Shown here: piece by piece, positions 8,335 through 16,556 of the stretch
How positions within the stretch are numbered: position 1 is the first letter of the stretch
How the letters are laid out: each line of letters begins with the position of its first letter
NCBI RefSeq assembly: GCF_029674545.1
Contig: NZ_CP121354.1
Coordinates: 6,085,001-6,149,000 of the forward strand
DNA from: Mesorhizobium sp. WSM4904
Lineage (GTDB): Bacteria > Pseudomonadota > Alphaproteobacteria > Rhizobiales > Rhizobiaceae
Direction of reading: 5' to 3'
DNA: 64,000 nucleotides
The notes under the pieces: generated by a model
Databases searched by the model: none
The model's input: the letters and a program-made list of their open reading frames with translations, nothing else
Told to the model about the DNA's origin: nothing
Translations under genes and position numbers: made by a program

Positions 8335-8742
8335 TCCCCGACGCTGGGATTTTGAAAGGTTGCGGTTCGTCTTCGTGCAAGGTTTTTCCGTTCATTTCGG
8401 TGGAATCCGCGCAGGCGCCGCAGATTTGGTTGAAGCCGCCCCAACCTCGTCATTCTATGGCGGAGCAAGGAGCGAAGCGACGCGGCGAAGACCATAGAAT
8501 CCATTCCGTGACTTCGAAGCGCTGCCGCGGTGAAGAATTCTGCTCCGTTGCACGCCTTGGCGGAGGTAACGGCATGGATTCCAGGGTCTTCGCGACGGAG
8601 CTTCGCTCCTGCTTCGCCCTGGAATGACGATCGCGATGGGCGTTTCGGCCAATCTCCAGCGCATGCCACCTGCCAATGCAAACAGAGCCGACCGCTCAAA
8701 ATTCCTCCGGCGGTTCAGCGGCCGGTTGGACCACCGCCTTTC
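8335..8742. other. Intergenic region between the convergent epimerase and GntR genes
   Basis: About 400 bases with no supportable gene. The central part is the long inverted repeat annotated at 8450-8627. The flanks (8335-8449 and 8628-8742) show no clear promoter or terminator. The genes on both sides point into this region, which suits a mobile or palindromic element. Confidence 0.6.
8450..8627. repeat. Long imperfect inverted repeat (MITE/REP-like element)
   Basis: The left arm begins TCATTCTATGGCGGAGCAAG at 8450. The reverse complement of the right arm, ending at 8627, begins TCATTCCAGGGCGAAGCAGG. Arms of roughly 55-60 bases align with few mismatches; both contain AGGAGCGAAGC and GCGAAGACC, and both end in GGAATCCAT. 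The centre holds about 60 unpaired bases. No transposase frame is inside. It resembles the short palindromic intergenic repeats of rhizobial genomes; copy number could not be checked. Confidence 0.7.
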
Positions 8743-9450
8743 CTAGGCGCGCAGCAGATCGGCCAGGCTGTCCGACTTCTCCACCTTGTCGGTGAGGTCG
8801 AGCCCGGACAGCAGATCGACCAGGTGGCTGTTCATCAGGGCCGCGGCGTCGGCGCTGTCGCCGGCCTCGATCGCATCGACCAGCGCATGATGGGCGTGCT
8901 TTTCGCAGGTCGCGTCCCGGCGCTTCCAATAAAGCGCGATGATCAGCGAGGAATGCGAGACGAGATCGCGCACGAAGTTGGTGAAGACGGAATGCGCGGC
9001 GATCTCGGCGATGCCGACATGGAAGCGCGCCGACAGCATGATGGCGTCGCTGTCGCGGCCGGCATGCAGCGCCTCGTGCTCCTTCTCCAGATGCGCCCGC
9101 AGTTGCGCGATGTCGGACGGCACCGCCGCCTTGGCGGCAAGTGCCGCCACCTTGGGCTCGATCAGGGCGCGGGCCTCGAAAACTTCGCGCGCCTCGATCT
9201 TCGACGGCTGCGCGACGAAGGCGCCGCGATTGGGCTCCAGCCGCGCCAGCCGGTCATGCGCGAGGGCCTGCAGGGCGGCACGGACGACGGTGCGGCTCAC
9301 CGAATAGATCGAGGCCAGCTCGTCCTCCGGCAGCTTGGTGCCCGGGGCGAGGCGATGGCCGACGATGGCGTCCCTCAGCCCATAGTAGATCGGCGACCAG
9401 CGCGCTGCCGGCTTGTCGTCGCGATCGTCTTCCCTGAGTACCGTCAACAT
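8743..9450 (-). CDS. GntR family regulator, FCD (FadR-type) subfamily
   Basis: About 235 residues from the ATG at 9450. The N-terminal winged helix contains YYGLRDAIVGHRLAPGTKLPE and the recognition helix VSRTVVRAALQALAHD. The C-terminal FCD ligand domain shows FEARALIEPKVAALAA, SARFHVGIAEIAAH and KHAHHALVDAIEAGD, whose Asp/His residues usually form the metal and effector site. It lies at the 3' end of the transporter-racemase operon and probably senses the transported compound or its product. A matching palindrome lies upstream of the operon at 15141. Confidence 0.85.
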   Translation of the reverse strand: MLTVLREDDRDDKPAARWSPIYYGLRDAIVGHRLAPGTKLPEDELASIYSVSRTVVRAALQALAHDRLARLEPNRGAFVAQPSKIEAREVFEARALIEPKVAALAAKAAVPSDIAQLRAHLEKEHEALHAGRDSDAIMLSARFHVGIAEIAAHSVFTNFVRDLVSHSSLIIALYWKRRDATCEKHAHHALVDAIEAGDSADAAALMNSHLVDLLSGLDLTDKVEKSDSLADLLRA

Positions 9451-9558
9451 GCTTTCAATGCGCAGGCCCGATCCGGCCCGATCTGCTCCCAAATCGCCAG
9501 CAGCCAACCCAATCTAATGTCGCCCGCGCCCCGGTCAATCCCGCTGGGATCCGACGCC

Positions 9559-10305
9559 CTAGCCCGGCGAACCGGCTTCCATGGGCGAGGCCGAGGCAAA
9601 TATGCCGGCGAAACGCTTGCCGCGCGGTGTCGCGTAGCCGCCGACTTTCGATGTCTTCAAGCCCACCTTGAACAGGCTCTCGGCCAGCGTCACCGCGCAG
9701 ACGACGCCGTCGAGCACGGGAACTCCGTGCTCCTCCGACAGGCTGTGCGCGAGATCCGCCATGCCGGCGCAGCCAAGCACGATCGCCTCGGCGCGATCCT
9801 CGTTTATGGCGCGCGCAATTTCCTCCGATATCCTGTGCCTTGCATTCGAGCCGGGCCGTTCGAGCTCCAGCACGGCGACCTCCGAGGAGCGCACCTTGGC
9901 GCAATGCGAGGCAAGACCGTATTTTGCCAGATTGTGCTCGATGGCGGGAACCGAGCGGGCAAGCGTGGTGACGACGCTGAACTTGCCGGCGACAAGGCTG
10001 GCGAGGTGGAAGGCCGCCTCGCCGATGCCGATGACCGGAGCCTCGGTAGCGCAACGCGCGGCATCCAATCCAGTATCGTCGAAGCAGGCGATCACATAGG
10101 CGTCCGCCGCCGGCGCCTTGCCCATCTCGGCGATGATGCCCGGAATGGCAAAAACCTCGTCGAAATAGCCCTCGATGCTCGGCGGACCGTCGGCCGGATT
10201 GACGGCGATGATTTCGGTGCCCGCCGCCGCGACGCTAGCCGCGGCCTGACCGATCTTGGCGGTCATCGATGCCGTCGTGTTGGGGTTGATGACGAGTATG
10301 CGCAT
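9559..10305 (-). CDS. Asp/Glu/hydantoin racemase family protein
   Basis: A 248-residue member of the aspartate/glutamate/hydantoin racemase superfamily. It starts MRILVINPNTTASMT, the hallmark of the hydantoin-racemase branch. Both catalytic cysteines appear in context: VIACFDDTGLDAAR near residue 75 and IVLGCAGMADLA near 179. The reaction is cofactor-independent 1,1-proton transfer at an alpha carbon, of a 5-substituted hydantoin or a related amino acid derivative. It sits between the ABC transporter genes and gntR, so the transported compound is a likely precursor or substrate. Confidence 0.8.
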   Translation of the reverse strand: MRILVINPNTTASMTAKIGQAAASVAAAGTEIIAVNPADGPPSIEGYFDEVFAIPGIIAEMGKAPAADAYVIACFDDTGLDAARCATEAPVIGIGEAAFHLASLVAGKFSVVTTLARSVPAIEHNLAKYGLASHCAKVRSSEVAVLELERPGSNARHRISEEIARAINEDRAEAIVLGCAGMADLAHSLSEEHGVPVLDGVVCAVTLAESLFKVGLKTSKVGGYATPRGKRFAGIFASASPMEAGSPG

Positions 10306-10316
10306 TAAAATCAGCC

Positions 10317-11039
10317 TCAGATCTCGCCGCCGAGATAAAGACGCTTGACCCTGTCGTCGGTCAGCAATTCGGTGGAGTTGCCGCTCAGCGCGACGCTGCC
10401 GGTGGTCAGCGCATAGGCGCGCTGCGAGATGCGGAGCGCCATGCGGGAATTCTGCTCGACAAGAAGAACGCTGACCTTTTCGTCGCGGTTGATGGCGACG
10501 ATCGAGCGGGCGATGTCCTGGACGAGCTTTGGCGCGACGCCGAGGGATGGCTCGTCGAGCAGCAGAAGCTTCGGCTTCGCCATCAGCGCGCGGCCGATGA
10601 CCAGCATCTGCTGCTCGCCGCCGCTCATCGTGCCGGCGGCCTGCGAGAAGCGCTCCTTCAGCCGGGGAAAGCGCCCCAGCACCATCTCCATCGTCGCGGC
10701 GATCTCGGATTTGCTCGAGCGCGTGAAGGCGCCCATCAGGAGATTGTCCCTCACCGTCATGTAGGGGAAGACGCGCCGCCCTTCCGGCACCATGGCGATG
10801 CCCATCTTGACGATCTCGTCCGGCGCGGCGCCGTCGATGCGCTTGCCGTTGTAGTGGATTTCGCCGGACCTGATCCTGTTCAGACCGGTGATGGCGCGAA
10901 GGATCGACGACTTGCCGGCGCCGTTGGCGCCGATCAGCGCGACGGTCTCGCCCTCGCTGACCTCGAGCGAGACGCCTTTCAGCGCATAGACGTGATCGTA
11001 ATAGAGCTCGACACCGGCGAAATTCAGGATCTGGTTCAT
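10317..11039 (-). CDS. livF: Branched-chain amino acid-type ABC transporter ATP-binding protein (LivF)
   Basis: A 240-residue ABC ATPase of the LivF class. Walker A is GANGAGKSSILR, the signature is TMSGGEQQMLVIGRAL, Walker B is LLLLDEPSLGVAP and the switch His equivalent follows in LLVEQNSRMAL. The LivF trademarks FPRLKER and PEGRRVFPYMTVRDNL are present. The gene overlaps livG by four bases. With LivG it powers import through LivH/LivM at the cytoplasmic membrane. The substrate class is amino acids, amides, urea or a hydantoin-like compound; the neighbouring racemase favours the last, as inference. Confidence 0.92.
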   Translation of the reverse strand: MNQILNFAGVELYYDHVYALKGVSLEVSEGETVALIGANGAGKSSILRAITGLNRIRSGEIHYNGKRIDGAAPDEIVKMGIAMVPEGRRVFPYMTVRDNLLMGAFTRSSKSEIAATMEMVLGRFPRLKERFSQAAGTMSGGEQQMLVIGRALMAKPKLLLLDEPSLGVAPKLVQDIARSIVAINRDEKVSVLLVEQNSRMALRISQRAYALTTGSVALSGNSTELLTDDRVKRLYLGGEI

Positions 11040-11815
11040 AGGCCGATCGCCTCGTCTTCGCTGCCGAGATAGGCTTCGATGACCTTCTCGTTGGCCTGGA
11101 TCTCCGATGGCGTTCCCTCGGCGATCTTCTGCCCGAAATTGAGGACCACGATGCGGTCCGAGATCTTCATCACCGCCGGCATGTCGTGCTCGACGAGCAG
11201 GATGGTGAGGCCGAGATCGCGCAGGCGCCGCACCATCGCCACCATGCGCATGGTCTCCTCATGGTTCATGCCGGCGAAGGGCTCGTCGAGCAGCAGGATG
11301 GAAGGGTTGGTGGCAAGGCCGATGGCGATGCCCAGCGCCCGCAAATGGCCGTGCGGCAGGTTGCGGGCGATCTCGTTGGCAATCGGGGCCAGGCCGAGCA
11401 GCGCCAGGATCTCGTCGGCGGACTGGCCGAAGGCCGCTTCGTCGGCCTTGGCCGTGCCGGTGCCGAAGAAGAAGCCGACGAGGCTCGCCTTCGAGCGCAG
11501 ATGGTGCGCGATGACGACGTTGTCGCGCACGCTCATGTTCTTGAAGATCGTCGTTTCCTGGAAGGTGCGCACGACGCCCTTGCGGGCGGCGACATGCGGC
11601 GCCATGCCGGAGATACGCTCGCCCTTCAGGCGCACCTCGCCTGCGGTCGGCCTGAGGAACGACGAGATCAGCTTGAACAGCGTCGACTTACCGGCGCCGT
11701 TCGGACCGATCACCGACAGGATCTCCTTTTCGCGCACCGAGAAGGAGACGTTATTGACCGCGACGAGACCGCCGAAGCGCTTGGTGATGCTGGAGACTTC
11801 GAGCATTTCGGCCAT
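11036..11815 (-). CDS. livG: Branched-chain amino acid-type ABC transporter ATP-binding protein (LivG)
   Basis: A 259-residue LivG-type ATPase. Walker A is GPNGAGKSTLFKLI, Walker B is SILLLDEPFAGMNHEE and the switch His is in ILLVEHDMPAVM. The LGLAPIANEIARNLPHGHLR segment stands where the signature LSGGQ usually is, and it reads LPHGHLRALGIAIGLA; LivG proteins often diverge here, but this is more degenerate than normal. The extra RTFQETTIFKNMSVRDNV segment is typical of LivG. It lies between livM and livF with near-zero spacing. Confidence 0.9.
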   Translation of the reverse strand: MAEMLEVSSITKRFGGLVAVNNVSFSVREKEILSVIGPNGAGKSTLFKLISSFLRPTAGEVRLKGERISGMAPHVAARKGVVRTFQETTIFKNMSVRDNVVIAHHLRSKASLVGFFFGTGTAKADEAAFGQSADEILALLGLAPIANEIARNLPHGHLRALGIAIGLATNPSILLLDEPFAGMNHEETMRMVAMVRRLRDLGLTILLVEHDMPAVMKISDRIVVLNFGQKIAEGTPSEIQANEKVIEAYLGSEDEAIGL

Positions 11816-11818
11816 GGC

Positions 11819-12799
11819 TCAAGCCTTCTTCCGGGTCGAAGCCGTGAGGCTGAGCAGGCCGTTTGGCAGCACCAGCATCAGGACGATCATCAGGCCGGAA
11901 TAGATGAGCAGTTGGAACTGGCCGGTTTGGAACAAAAGGTCCCATCCGAAATAGAGCACCAGCGTGCCGAGCATCGGCCCGAACACATAACCGAGGCCGC
12001 CGAGGAAGCAGTTCAGCATGAAGTTGACGGAGTCTGTGACCGTGAAGCTCGACGGATAGATCGATTGCGAGATGGCGGCGAAGATCGCGCCGGCGACACC
12101 GCCGAAGAAAGACGACACCGCATAGGCGATGACGCGCAGATAGGCGATGTTGACGCCGATCGAGGAGGCAAGCTCTTCATTCTGCTGCAGCGACTGGCAG
12201 AGCTTGCCGATGCGCGAATGGACCAGCCGGTACATGACACCGAAGCAGACCACCATCAGCGTGACCGCCAGCAGATAGAAGGCGAGCCGCGAGTTCTGCA
12301 GCGTGGCGAAATCCGGGATGATGGTCAGGCCGAAGACCGACAGCGCGCCTGGCAACGGGATGCTGACGATGCCCTTGGCGCCGTTGGTGATCGGCAGCGC
12401 CAGCGCCAAGAGCCGCGCCACCTCGGTCAGCGTCAGCGTCACCATGGCGAAATAGACGCCGCGCAGCCGCAGGATCGGCAGGCCGATCAGCACGCTTGCC
12501 GCGGCGCAGAACAGGCCGGCCACGGGCAGCGTCAACCAGAAGGACCAGCCATGGTTCATCACCAGTATGGCCGAGACGTAGCCGCCCATGAGCGCGTAGG
12601 CGCCCTGGCCGATATTGATGCGGCCGATGTAGAAGGTGAGCCACACGCCGGCGCTGGCGATGCTGAGCAGCGCCACCGAGGTCAGCGTGTAGTAGAGGTC
12701 GATGCGGCCGCTTGCCGAGATCGCGGCCGGCACGACGACGAAGACGATCGCCAAAAAGGCCACGACCGAAGCGATTTTCATGTTGCGATTGCGGGTCAT
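11819..12799 (-). CDS. livM: Branched-chain amino acid-type ABC transporter permease (LivM)
   Basis: A 326-residue integral membrane protein with about ten hydrophobic segments and the LivM-family sequences GRINIGQGAYALMGGYVSA and LRVIAYAVSSFFGGVAGAIF. It follows livH by seven bases and precedes livG by three, giving the standard H-M-G-F order. It pairs with LivH to form the translocation channel. The C-terminus ends in a basic TASTRKKA tail that is probably cytoplasmic. Confidence 0.9.
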   Translation of the reverse strand: MTRNRNMKIASVVAFLAIVFVVVPAAISASGRIDLYYTLTSVALLSIASAGVWLTFYIGRINIGQGAYALMGGYVSAILVMNHGWSFWLTLPVAGLFCAAASVLIGLPILRLRGVYFAMVTLTLTEVARLLALALPITNGAKGIVSIPLPGALSVFGLTIIPDFATLQNSRLAFYLLAVTLMVVCFGVMYRLVHSRIGKLCQSLQQNEELASSIGVNIAYLRVIAYAVSSFFGGVAGAIFAAISQSIYPSSFTVTDSVNFMLNCFLGGLGYVFGPMLGTLVLYFGWDLLFQTGQFQLLIYSGLMIVLMLVLPNGLLSLTASTRKKA

Positions 12800-12806
12800 G
12801 GCGCTC

Positions 12807-13673
12807 TCAACCCCACGGCTTGCCCATCAGCCCGTTGGGGCGGATCGACAGGAACACCATCAGGGCGGCGAAGATGACGAGATAGGTGACGTCGCCATAT
12901 TCACGCAGCACGGTCAGGCCGACCGACTCCATCATGCCGAGGATGAAGCCGCCGGCGATCGCGCCGCCAACCACGCCGGCGCCGCCGATCATCACCATCA
13001 GGAAAGCCTTGATCGAGATCGGGCCGCCGATGCCGGAATTGACGCCGGTGATCGTGACCAGCAGGCCGCCGACGACGCCCGCCAGCATGGCGCCCAGCGC
13101 GAAGCCGATCATCGAATAGCGGTCGACCCGCACTCCCATCAGCTGGGCCGCGACGCGGTCCTGGGCGAGCGCCCGCATGGCGCGGCCGACCCGGCTATAT
13201 TGCATATAGAGGACGAAAGCGGCGATGAAGACGATGGCCAGGGCACCGACGGCCAGTCGGTCATAGGGCATGATGATGCCGGCCTGGTTGAAGACGCCCT
13301 TGACGATCTTGGGCACGCCGCGCTGCTTCTCGCCGAACATGAGCAGGATGACGGCGTCGAAGAAGAAGGCCGTCGCCGCGGCGAGCAGCATGGTGCTCTC
13401 CTCGCGATGACTGCGCCTGATGACGGTGCGAAAGAGGAATTTCTCCATCAGCGCGCCGATCACCGCGAGCGTCACGCCGGAGGCCAAGAGCGCCACCACG
13501 AAGGGCAGGCCGAGCTGGCCGTAGACTGTGTAGGTGATGAACCCGCCCAGCACGTACATCTGCCCGTGGGCGAAGTTGAGCACGTTCATCAGGGCGAAGA
13601 TCAGGGTGAGGCCCAGCGCGATCAGCGCATATTGGGCACCGAGATACAATCCGTTGGCGATGACCTGTTCCAT
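12807..13673 (-). CDS. livH: Branched-chain amino acid-type ABC transporter permease (LivH)
   Basis: A 288-residue permease with the LivH signature segments GLYLGAQYALIALGLTLIFA and MNVLNFAHGQMYVLGGF at the N-terminus, and GRAMRALAQDRVAAQLMGVR, which contains the loop that contacts the ATPase. About eight membrane segments are apparent. It is the first permease of the operon, 161 bases downstream of the substrate-binding-protein gene. That gap contains a palindromic repeat, which may stabilise or attenuate the downstream mRNA. Confidence 0.9.
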   Translation of the reverse strand: MEQVIANGLYLGAQYALIALGLTLIFALMNVLNFAHGQMYVLGGFITYTVYGQLGLPFVVALLASGVTLAVIGALMEKFLFRTVIRRSHREESTMLLAAATAFFFDAVILLMFGEKQRGVPKIVKGVFNQAGIIMPYDRLAVGALAIVFIAAFVLYMQYSRVGRAMRALAQDRVAAQLMGVRVDRYSMIGFALGAMLAGVVGGLLVTITGVNSGIGGPISIKAFLMVMIGGAGVVGGAIAGGFILGMMESVGLTVLREYGDVTYLVIFAALMVFLSIRPNGLMGKPWG

Positions 13674-13757
13674 GGAGACCTTCGATCTTCCGCGGGGTCC
13701 GGACCATAGCCCGGACCCCCGGCATGCGGGAGGAAGTAACCTTAGGAACCTGACGCT

Positions 13758-13838
13758 AAAGCTTGTGCCTTAGGTTTTTGATTTTACGCATGTCTTGGTC
13801 CCGAAAACCGGTTCCCGCTTTCGGGAGACATGCGTTAG
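13758..13838. repeat. Palindromic intergenic repeat, RIME-like, copy 1 (shortened first half)
   Basis: Contains TTAGGTTTTTGATTTTACGC followed by the dyad CATGTC...CCGAAAACCGG...TTTCGGGAGACATG. The second half matches copies at 45112 and 58388 almost base for base, while the first palindrome is degenerate here. Architecture and place resemble Rhizobium-specific intergenic mosaic elements. The end of the repeat supplies the TAA stop of the upstream substrate-binding-protein gene. Confidence 0.75.
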
Positions 13839-15037
13839 TCGACGGAGCCGACGAACAGGGTCTGGAAAGCGCCATCCTTATACTCGTTGACCACCATCGG
13901 CACGGAGAGCTGACGCTTCTGGCCGAAGGAGGTCGAGCCGACATAGCTCAGCTTGGCGTCGCCCTTCAGGAAGGGGTTGGGCGCCGAGAACGTGTCCATC
14001 GTCTTCTTGAATTCCGCGACGTCGTTGATGGCGGCGGGATTGGCCTTCAGCGTATCGAGAATGTATTCCAGCGCGTAGACCTTGGTGTTGGACTCGTCGT
14101 TGTACTCGCCGAACATCTTGGTGTAGCGGGTGACGAACTCCTTCATCTCGTCGGAGGCGATCTCCGGCGTGGAGGCGCCGCCGACGGAGATGAAACCGTT
14201 GGCATATTCGCCGGCCCCCTCTTCCAGCACCTTGGCGTCCTGCGCCGTCTCGGTCGAGATCAGGCCCTCGTAGCCGAGCTCGCGGGCGGCGCGGATGAGC
14301 AGCGGCGCGTTGGCGGGCGCCACGCCGGACAGCACCAGCAGGTCGGGCTTCAGCGCGACGATCGGCGTCAACACCGGCGTGAAATCGCGAGTGTCGTTCT
14401 GGTAGGTGTCGTTCTGGGCGACGATATCGAGGCCGAGCGCCTTGGCCGCCTCGACGCCGCTGTCACGCTGGCTGAGCGGGTCGGATTCGTTCGCCGCAAC
14501 GAAGGCGATCGTCTTCACGCCCTTGTTTTCCTTGAGATATTTGTAGATCGCCGGGCCCGACTGATAGTTGGCGATCATGCCCAGCACGGCATTCGAGGCC
14601 GGCTTCTGGTAGAGGGCTTTCGGGAAAGCGTAGGGGAAATAGATGATGCCGTTGGACTCTGCGACAGGGCGCACCGCGGCGGCACCGTCATCGACATTCG
14701 GCCCGACGACATAATGGATGCCTTCCTGCGCCATCTTCTCCATGCCGGCGATGGCGCGCTTGGGATCCTTCTGGTCGTCGAAGGTGACGATGTTGATGTT
14801 ATAGGTGTCGTCGCCGATCTTGACGCCGCCTTTTTCGTTGAGCCAGGCGGCGCGCGTCTGCATCGAGCGCACATTGGACGTGCCCCAGGCAGCGGCGGGG
14901 CCGCTGGTGACGCCAACGAAGCCTATCTTGAGCTCCTTGTTTCCAGCCTGCGCGGACGGGATGGCAAAAGCGGCAATGGCCAGGGTCGAGACGGCGCCAA
15001 GCACCATCGATTTCAGAGTCGAGCGTCGATTGATCAT
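13835..15037 (-). CDS. ABC transporter periplasmic substrate-binding protein (LivK-like)
   Basis: A 400-residue type I periplasmic binding protein. The N-terminus MINRRSTLKSMVLGAVST is a signal peptide ending near AQA-GNKELKIGF; its paired arginines could allow Tat export, but the rest suits Sec. The mature part shows the two-lobe family pattern (IGFVGVTSGPAAAWG, TYNINIVTFDDQKDPKRAI, VGPNVDDGAAAVRPVAESNG). It is the first gene of the livKHMGF-racemase-gntR operon. The Asp-rich binding region and the neighbouring racemase argue against plain leucine transport, but the ligand is unresolved. Confidence 0.88.
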   Translation of the reverse strand: MINRRSTLKSMVLGAVSTLAIAAFAIPSAQAGNKELKIGFVGVTSGPAAAWGTSNVRSMQTRAAWLNEKGGVKIGDDTYNINIVTFDDQKDPKRAIAGMEKMAQEGIHYVVGPNVDDGAAAVRPVAESNGIIYFPYAFPKALYQKPASNAVLGMIANYQSGPAIYKYLKENKGVKTIAFVAANESDPLSQRDSGVEAAKALGLDIVAQNDTYQNDTRDFTPVLTPIVALKPDLLVLSGVAPANAPLLIRAARELGYEGLISTETAQDAKVLEEGAGEYANGFISVGGASTPEIASDEMKEFVTRYTKMFGEYNDESNTKVYALEYILDTLKANPAAINDVAEFKKTMDTFSAPNPFLKGDAKLSYVGSTSFGQKRQLSVPMVVNEYKDGAFQTLFVGSVD

Positions 15038-15140
15038 TTGCAGGTTCCCTTCTGGTTATCGCGCCTTGTGTTTTTCGTTGGATGGCGCGGATAGGCCTAA
15101 GGGAAACCGGCTGCGACGGATTGTCAACATATTTCTTAAT

Positions 15141-15154
15141 TATTGTATACAATA
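15141..15154. promoter_or_regulatory. Perfect GTATAC palindrome, probable GntR/FCD operator of the liv-racemase operon
   Basis: TATTGTATACAATA is a perfect 14-base palindrome about 105 bases upstream of the substrate-binding-protein start. FCD-subfamily GntR regulators typically bind sites with a GT-N(2-3)-AC core, and this matches well. The operon's own last gene encodes such a regulator. The surrounding 15120-15160 stretch is AT-rich and likely overlaps the promoter. Confidence 0.6.
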
Positions 15155-15257
15155 TTTGAACCAGATGTGTGCGATGGCGCGGCAGCCGCACGCTGCGCAA
15201 CGGCCGACAACAAGCGGGCACGACTCGGCCAACCCGATCAGCACTTGATGGAGAGGG

Positions 15258-15294
15258 CAAAAAGCGGGCGCGGCTCATCGAGGCCAAGCCGCGC
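15258..15294 (-). terminator. Rho-independent terminator of the small exported-protein gene
   Basis: The arms GCGCGGCT (15268-15275) and AGCCGCGC (15287-15294) pair perfectly around an 11-base loop. Read leftward, the stem is followed by CCGCTTTTTGCC. It lies 22 bases beyond the stop of the small minus-strand gene at 15316. Confidence 0.65.
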
Positions 15295-15315
15295 AAAGAA
15301 CAACCGCGAGAGCGG

Positions 15316-15591
15316 CTATTTTCCGCAATGATGGTCGTTGATCTTGTTCAGCGCGTTCGCGTCCGGTCCGGTCCGATGATAGGAGCAGGCGCCCGCCGCC
15401 GAGGTGACCAGCATGGCGTCATAGTAGCGCGGACCGCCGAACAGGATGTCGATGAGGTCGCCTTCGGCCGGAACGTAGCGTTCCTGCTCGACCAGCCGAT
15501 GATGATGCCGGTCGCCGGCCAACGCCTGACCGGACACGCCAATTGCCGCGGCCAGAACGGCAGCGGAGATCGCAAGGTTTTTCGTCGTCAT
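15316..15591 (-). CDS. Small exported protein of unknown function
   Basis: About 91 residues. The start at 15591 gives a clean signal peptide (MTTKNLAISAAVLAAAIGVS, cleavage near ALA-GDRHHH) and has AAGGG nine bases upstream. The mature part, about 67 residues, begins with a His-rich DRHHHRL stretch and carries two cysteines (AACSYH-like context and HHCGK at the end) that could form a disulfide or bind metal. No family is recognised. It is a monocistronic unit ending in the terminator at 15258-15294. Confidence 0.6.
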   Translation of the reverse strand: MTTKNLAISAAVLAAAIGVSGQALAGDRHHHRLVEQERYVPAEGDLIDILFGGPRYYDAMLVTSAAGACSYHRTGPDANALNKINDHHCGK

Positions 15592-15698
15592 CGTCAGCAA
15601 CCCTTCTGGCATCCGGTGCCCAAACATATAGCCAAAATCGCCAGCCGAACAAAGGTTCCGTCGGCAGCCTTGCAGGGTCTCTCGGCCAGTTGCGATTG

Positions 15699-16556
15699 CT
15701 AATGCAGATGCTTCAGCTTGTCGGGATTGCGCATCACATAGATCGCGGTGATCTTGCCGTCCTCGATGTCGAGCGCGGTGGTCTGCAACTCGCCGTCGGC
15801 TTCCAGCGTGACGAAGCCGGGCAGCCCGTTGATGAAGCCAAAGCGGACGAGCTGCGAGCGATTGTCCCTAAGCCAGGCGACGACGGTCTCGTATTGCTTG
15901 ATGACCGCGTCGTGGCCGAAGACCGGCGCGATCGCCGCCGGGCGCTTACCGCCGCCGTCCGCATGAGCGCTGACATCGGCGCCGAGCATGGCGCCGAGCG
16001 CCTTCATGTCGCCGCTGCGCGAGGCATTGAAGAAGGCCTCGGCAAGCTCAAGGCCACGCTCTTTCTCGACCTTGAAACGCGGCCGCGCCTCGCGGACATG
16101 GCTGCGCGCGCGGGCGGCGAGCTGGCGACAGGCCGCCGGATCGCGGTCGATCTCGGTTGCCACTTCCTCGAATTGCAGCCCGAACACGTCGTGCAGCAGG
16201 AAGGCCGCCCGCTCGAGCGGCGACAGGCGCTCCAGTGCCAGCATAAGCGGCAAGGTGACGTCGTCCGCCTCGTCGTCTTCGACGACGGGATCGGGAAGCC
16301 AGGAGCCGACATAGGTCTCGCGCTGATGGCGCGCGGACTTGAGCTGGTCGAGGCAGAGGCGCGTGACCGTGCGGCGCAGGAACGCCTCGGGCTCGCGCAC
16401 CTCGGCACGGTCGGCCCTCATCCAGCGGATGAAGGCCTCCTGCACCATATCCTCGGCATCGGCCACCGAGCCCAGCATGCGGTAGGCGACCCGCATGAGC
16501 TTCGGGCGCAGCGGCTCGAATGCCGCCGCCGCACCCTCGGATGCCGGCTTCGCCAT
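15699..16556 (-). CDS. ECF41-family RNA polymerase sigma factor (SigJ-like, SnoaL C-terminal domain)
   Basis: A 285-residue extracytoplasmic-function sigma factor. Region 2 covers LRPKLMRVAYRMLGSVADAE and EAFIRWMRAD; region 4 covers LSPLERAAFLLHDVFGLQFE. It has a C-terminal SnoaL-like extension that replaces an anti-sigma factor. Three ECF41 hallmarks are visible: WLPDP (usual WLPEP) in the linker near residue 106, DGGGKR near 208, and NPDKL near the C-terminus. In this family the extension modulates activity and the usual target is the adjacent COE gene. ATG at 16556 overlaps that partner's stop. Confidence 0.88.
   Translation of the reverse strand: MAKPASEGAAAAFEPLRPKLMRVAYRMLGSVADAEDMVQEAFIRWMRADRAEVREPEAFLRRTVTRLCLDQLKSARHQRETYVGSWLPDPVVEDDEADDVTLPLMLALERLSPLERAAFLLHDVFGLQFEEVATEIDRDPAACRQLAARARSHVREARPRFKVEKERGLELAEAFFNASRSGDMKALGAMLGADVSAHADGGGKRPAAIAPVFGHDAVIKQYETVVAWLRDNRSQLVRFGFINGLPGFVTLEADGELQTTALDIEDGKITAIYVMRNPDKLKHLH

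Noticed and set aside
11186..12877. 563-codon plus-strand frame across livG/livM
   Set aside because: Antisense to conserved transporter genes, with Gln/His/Arg-rich sequence lacking any recognisable domain.
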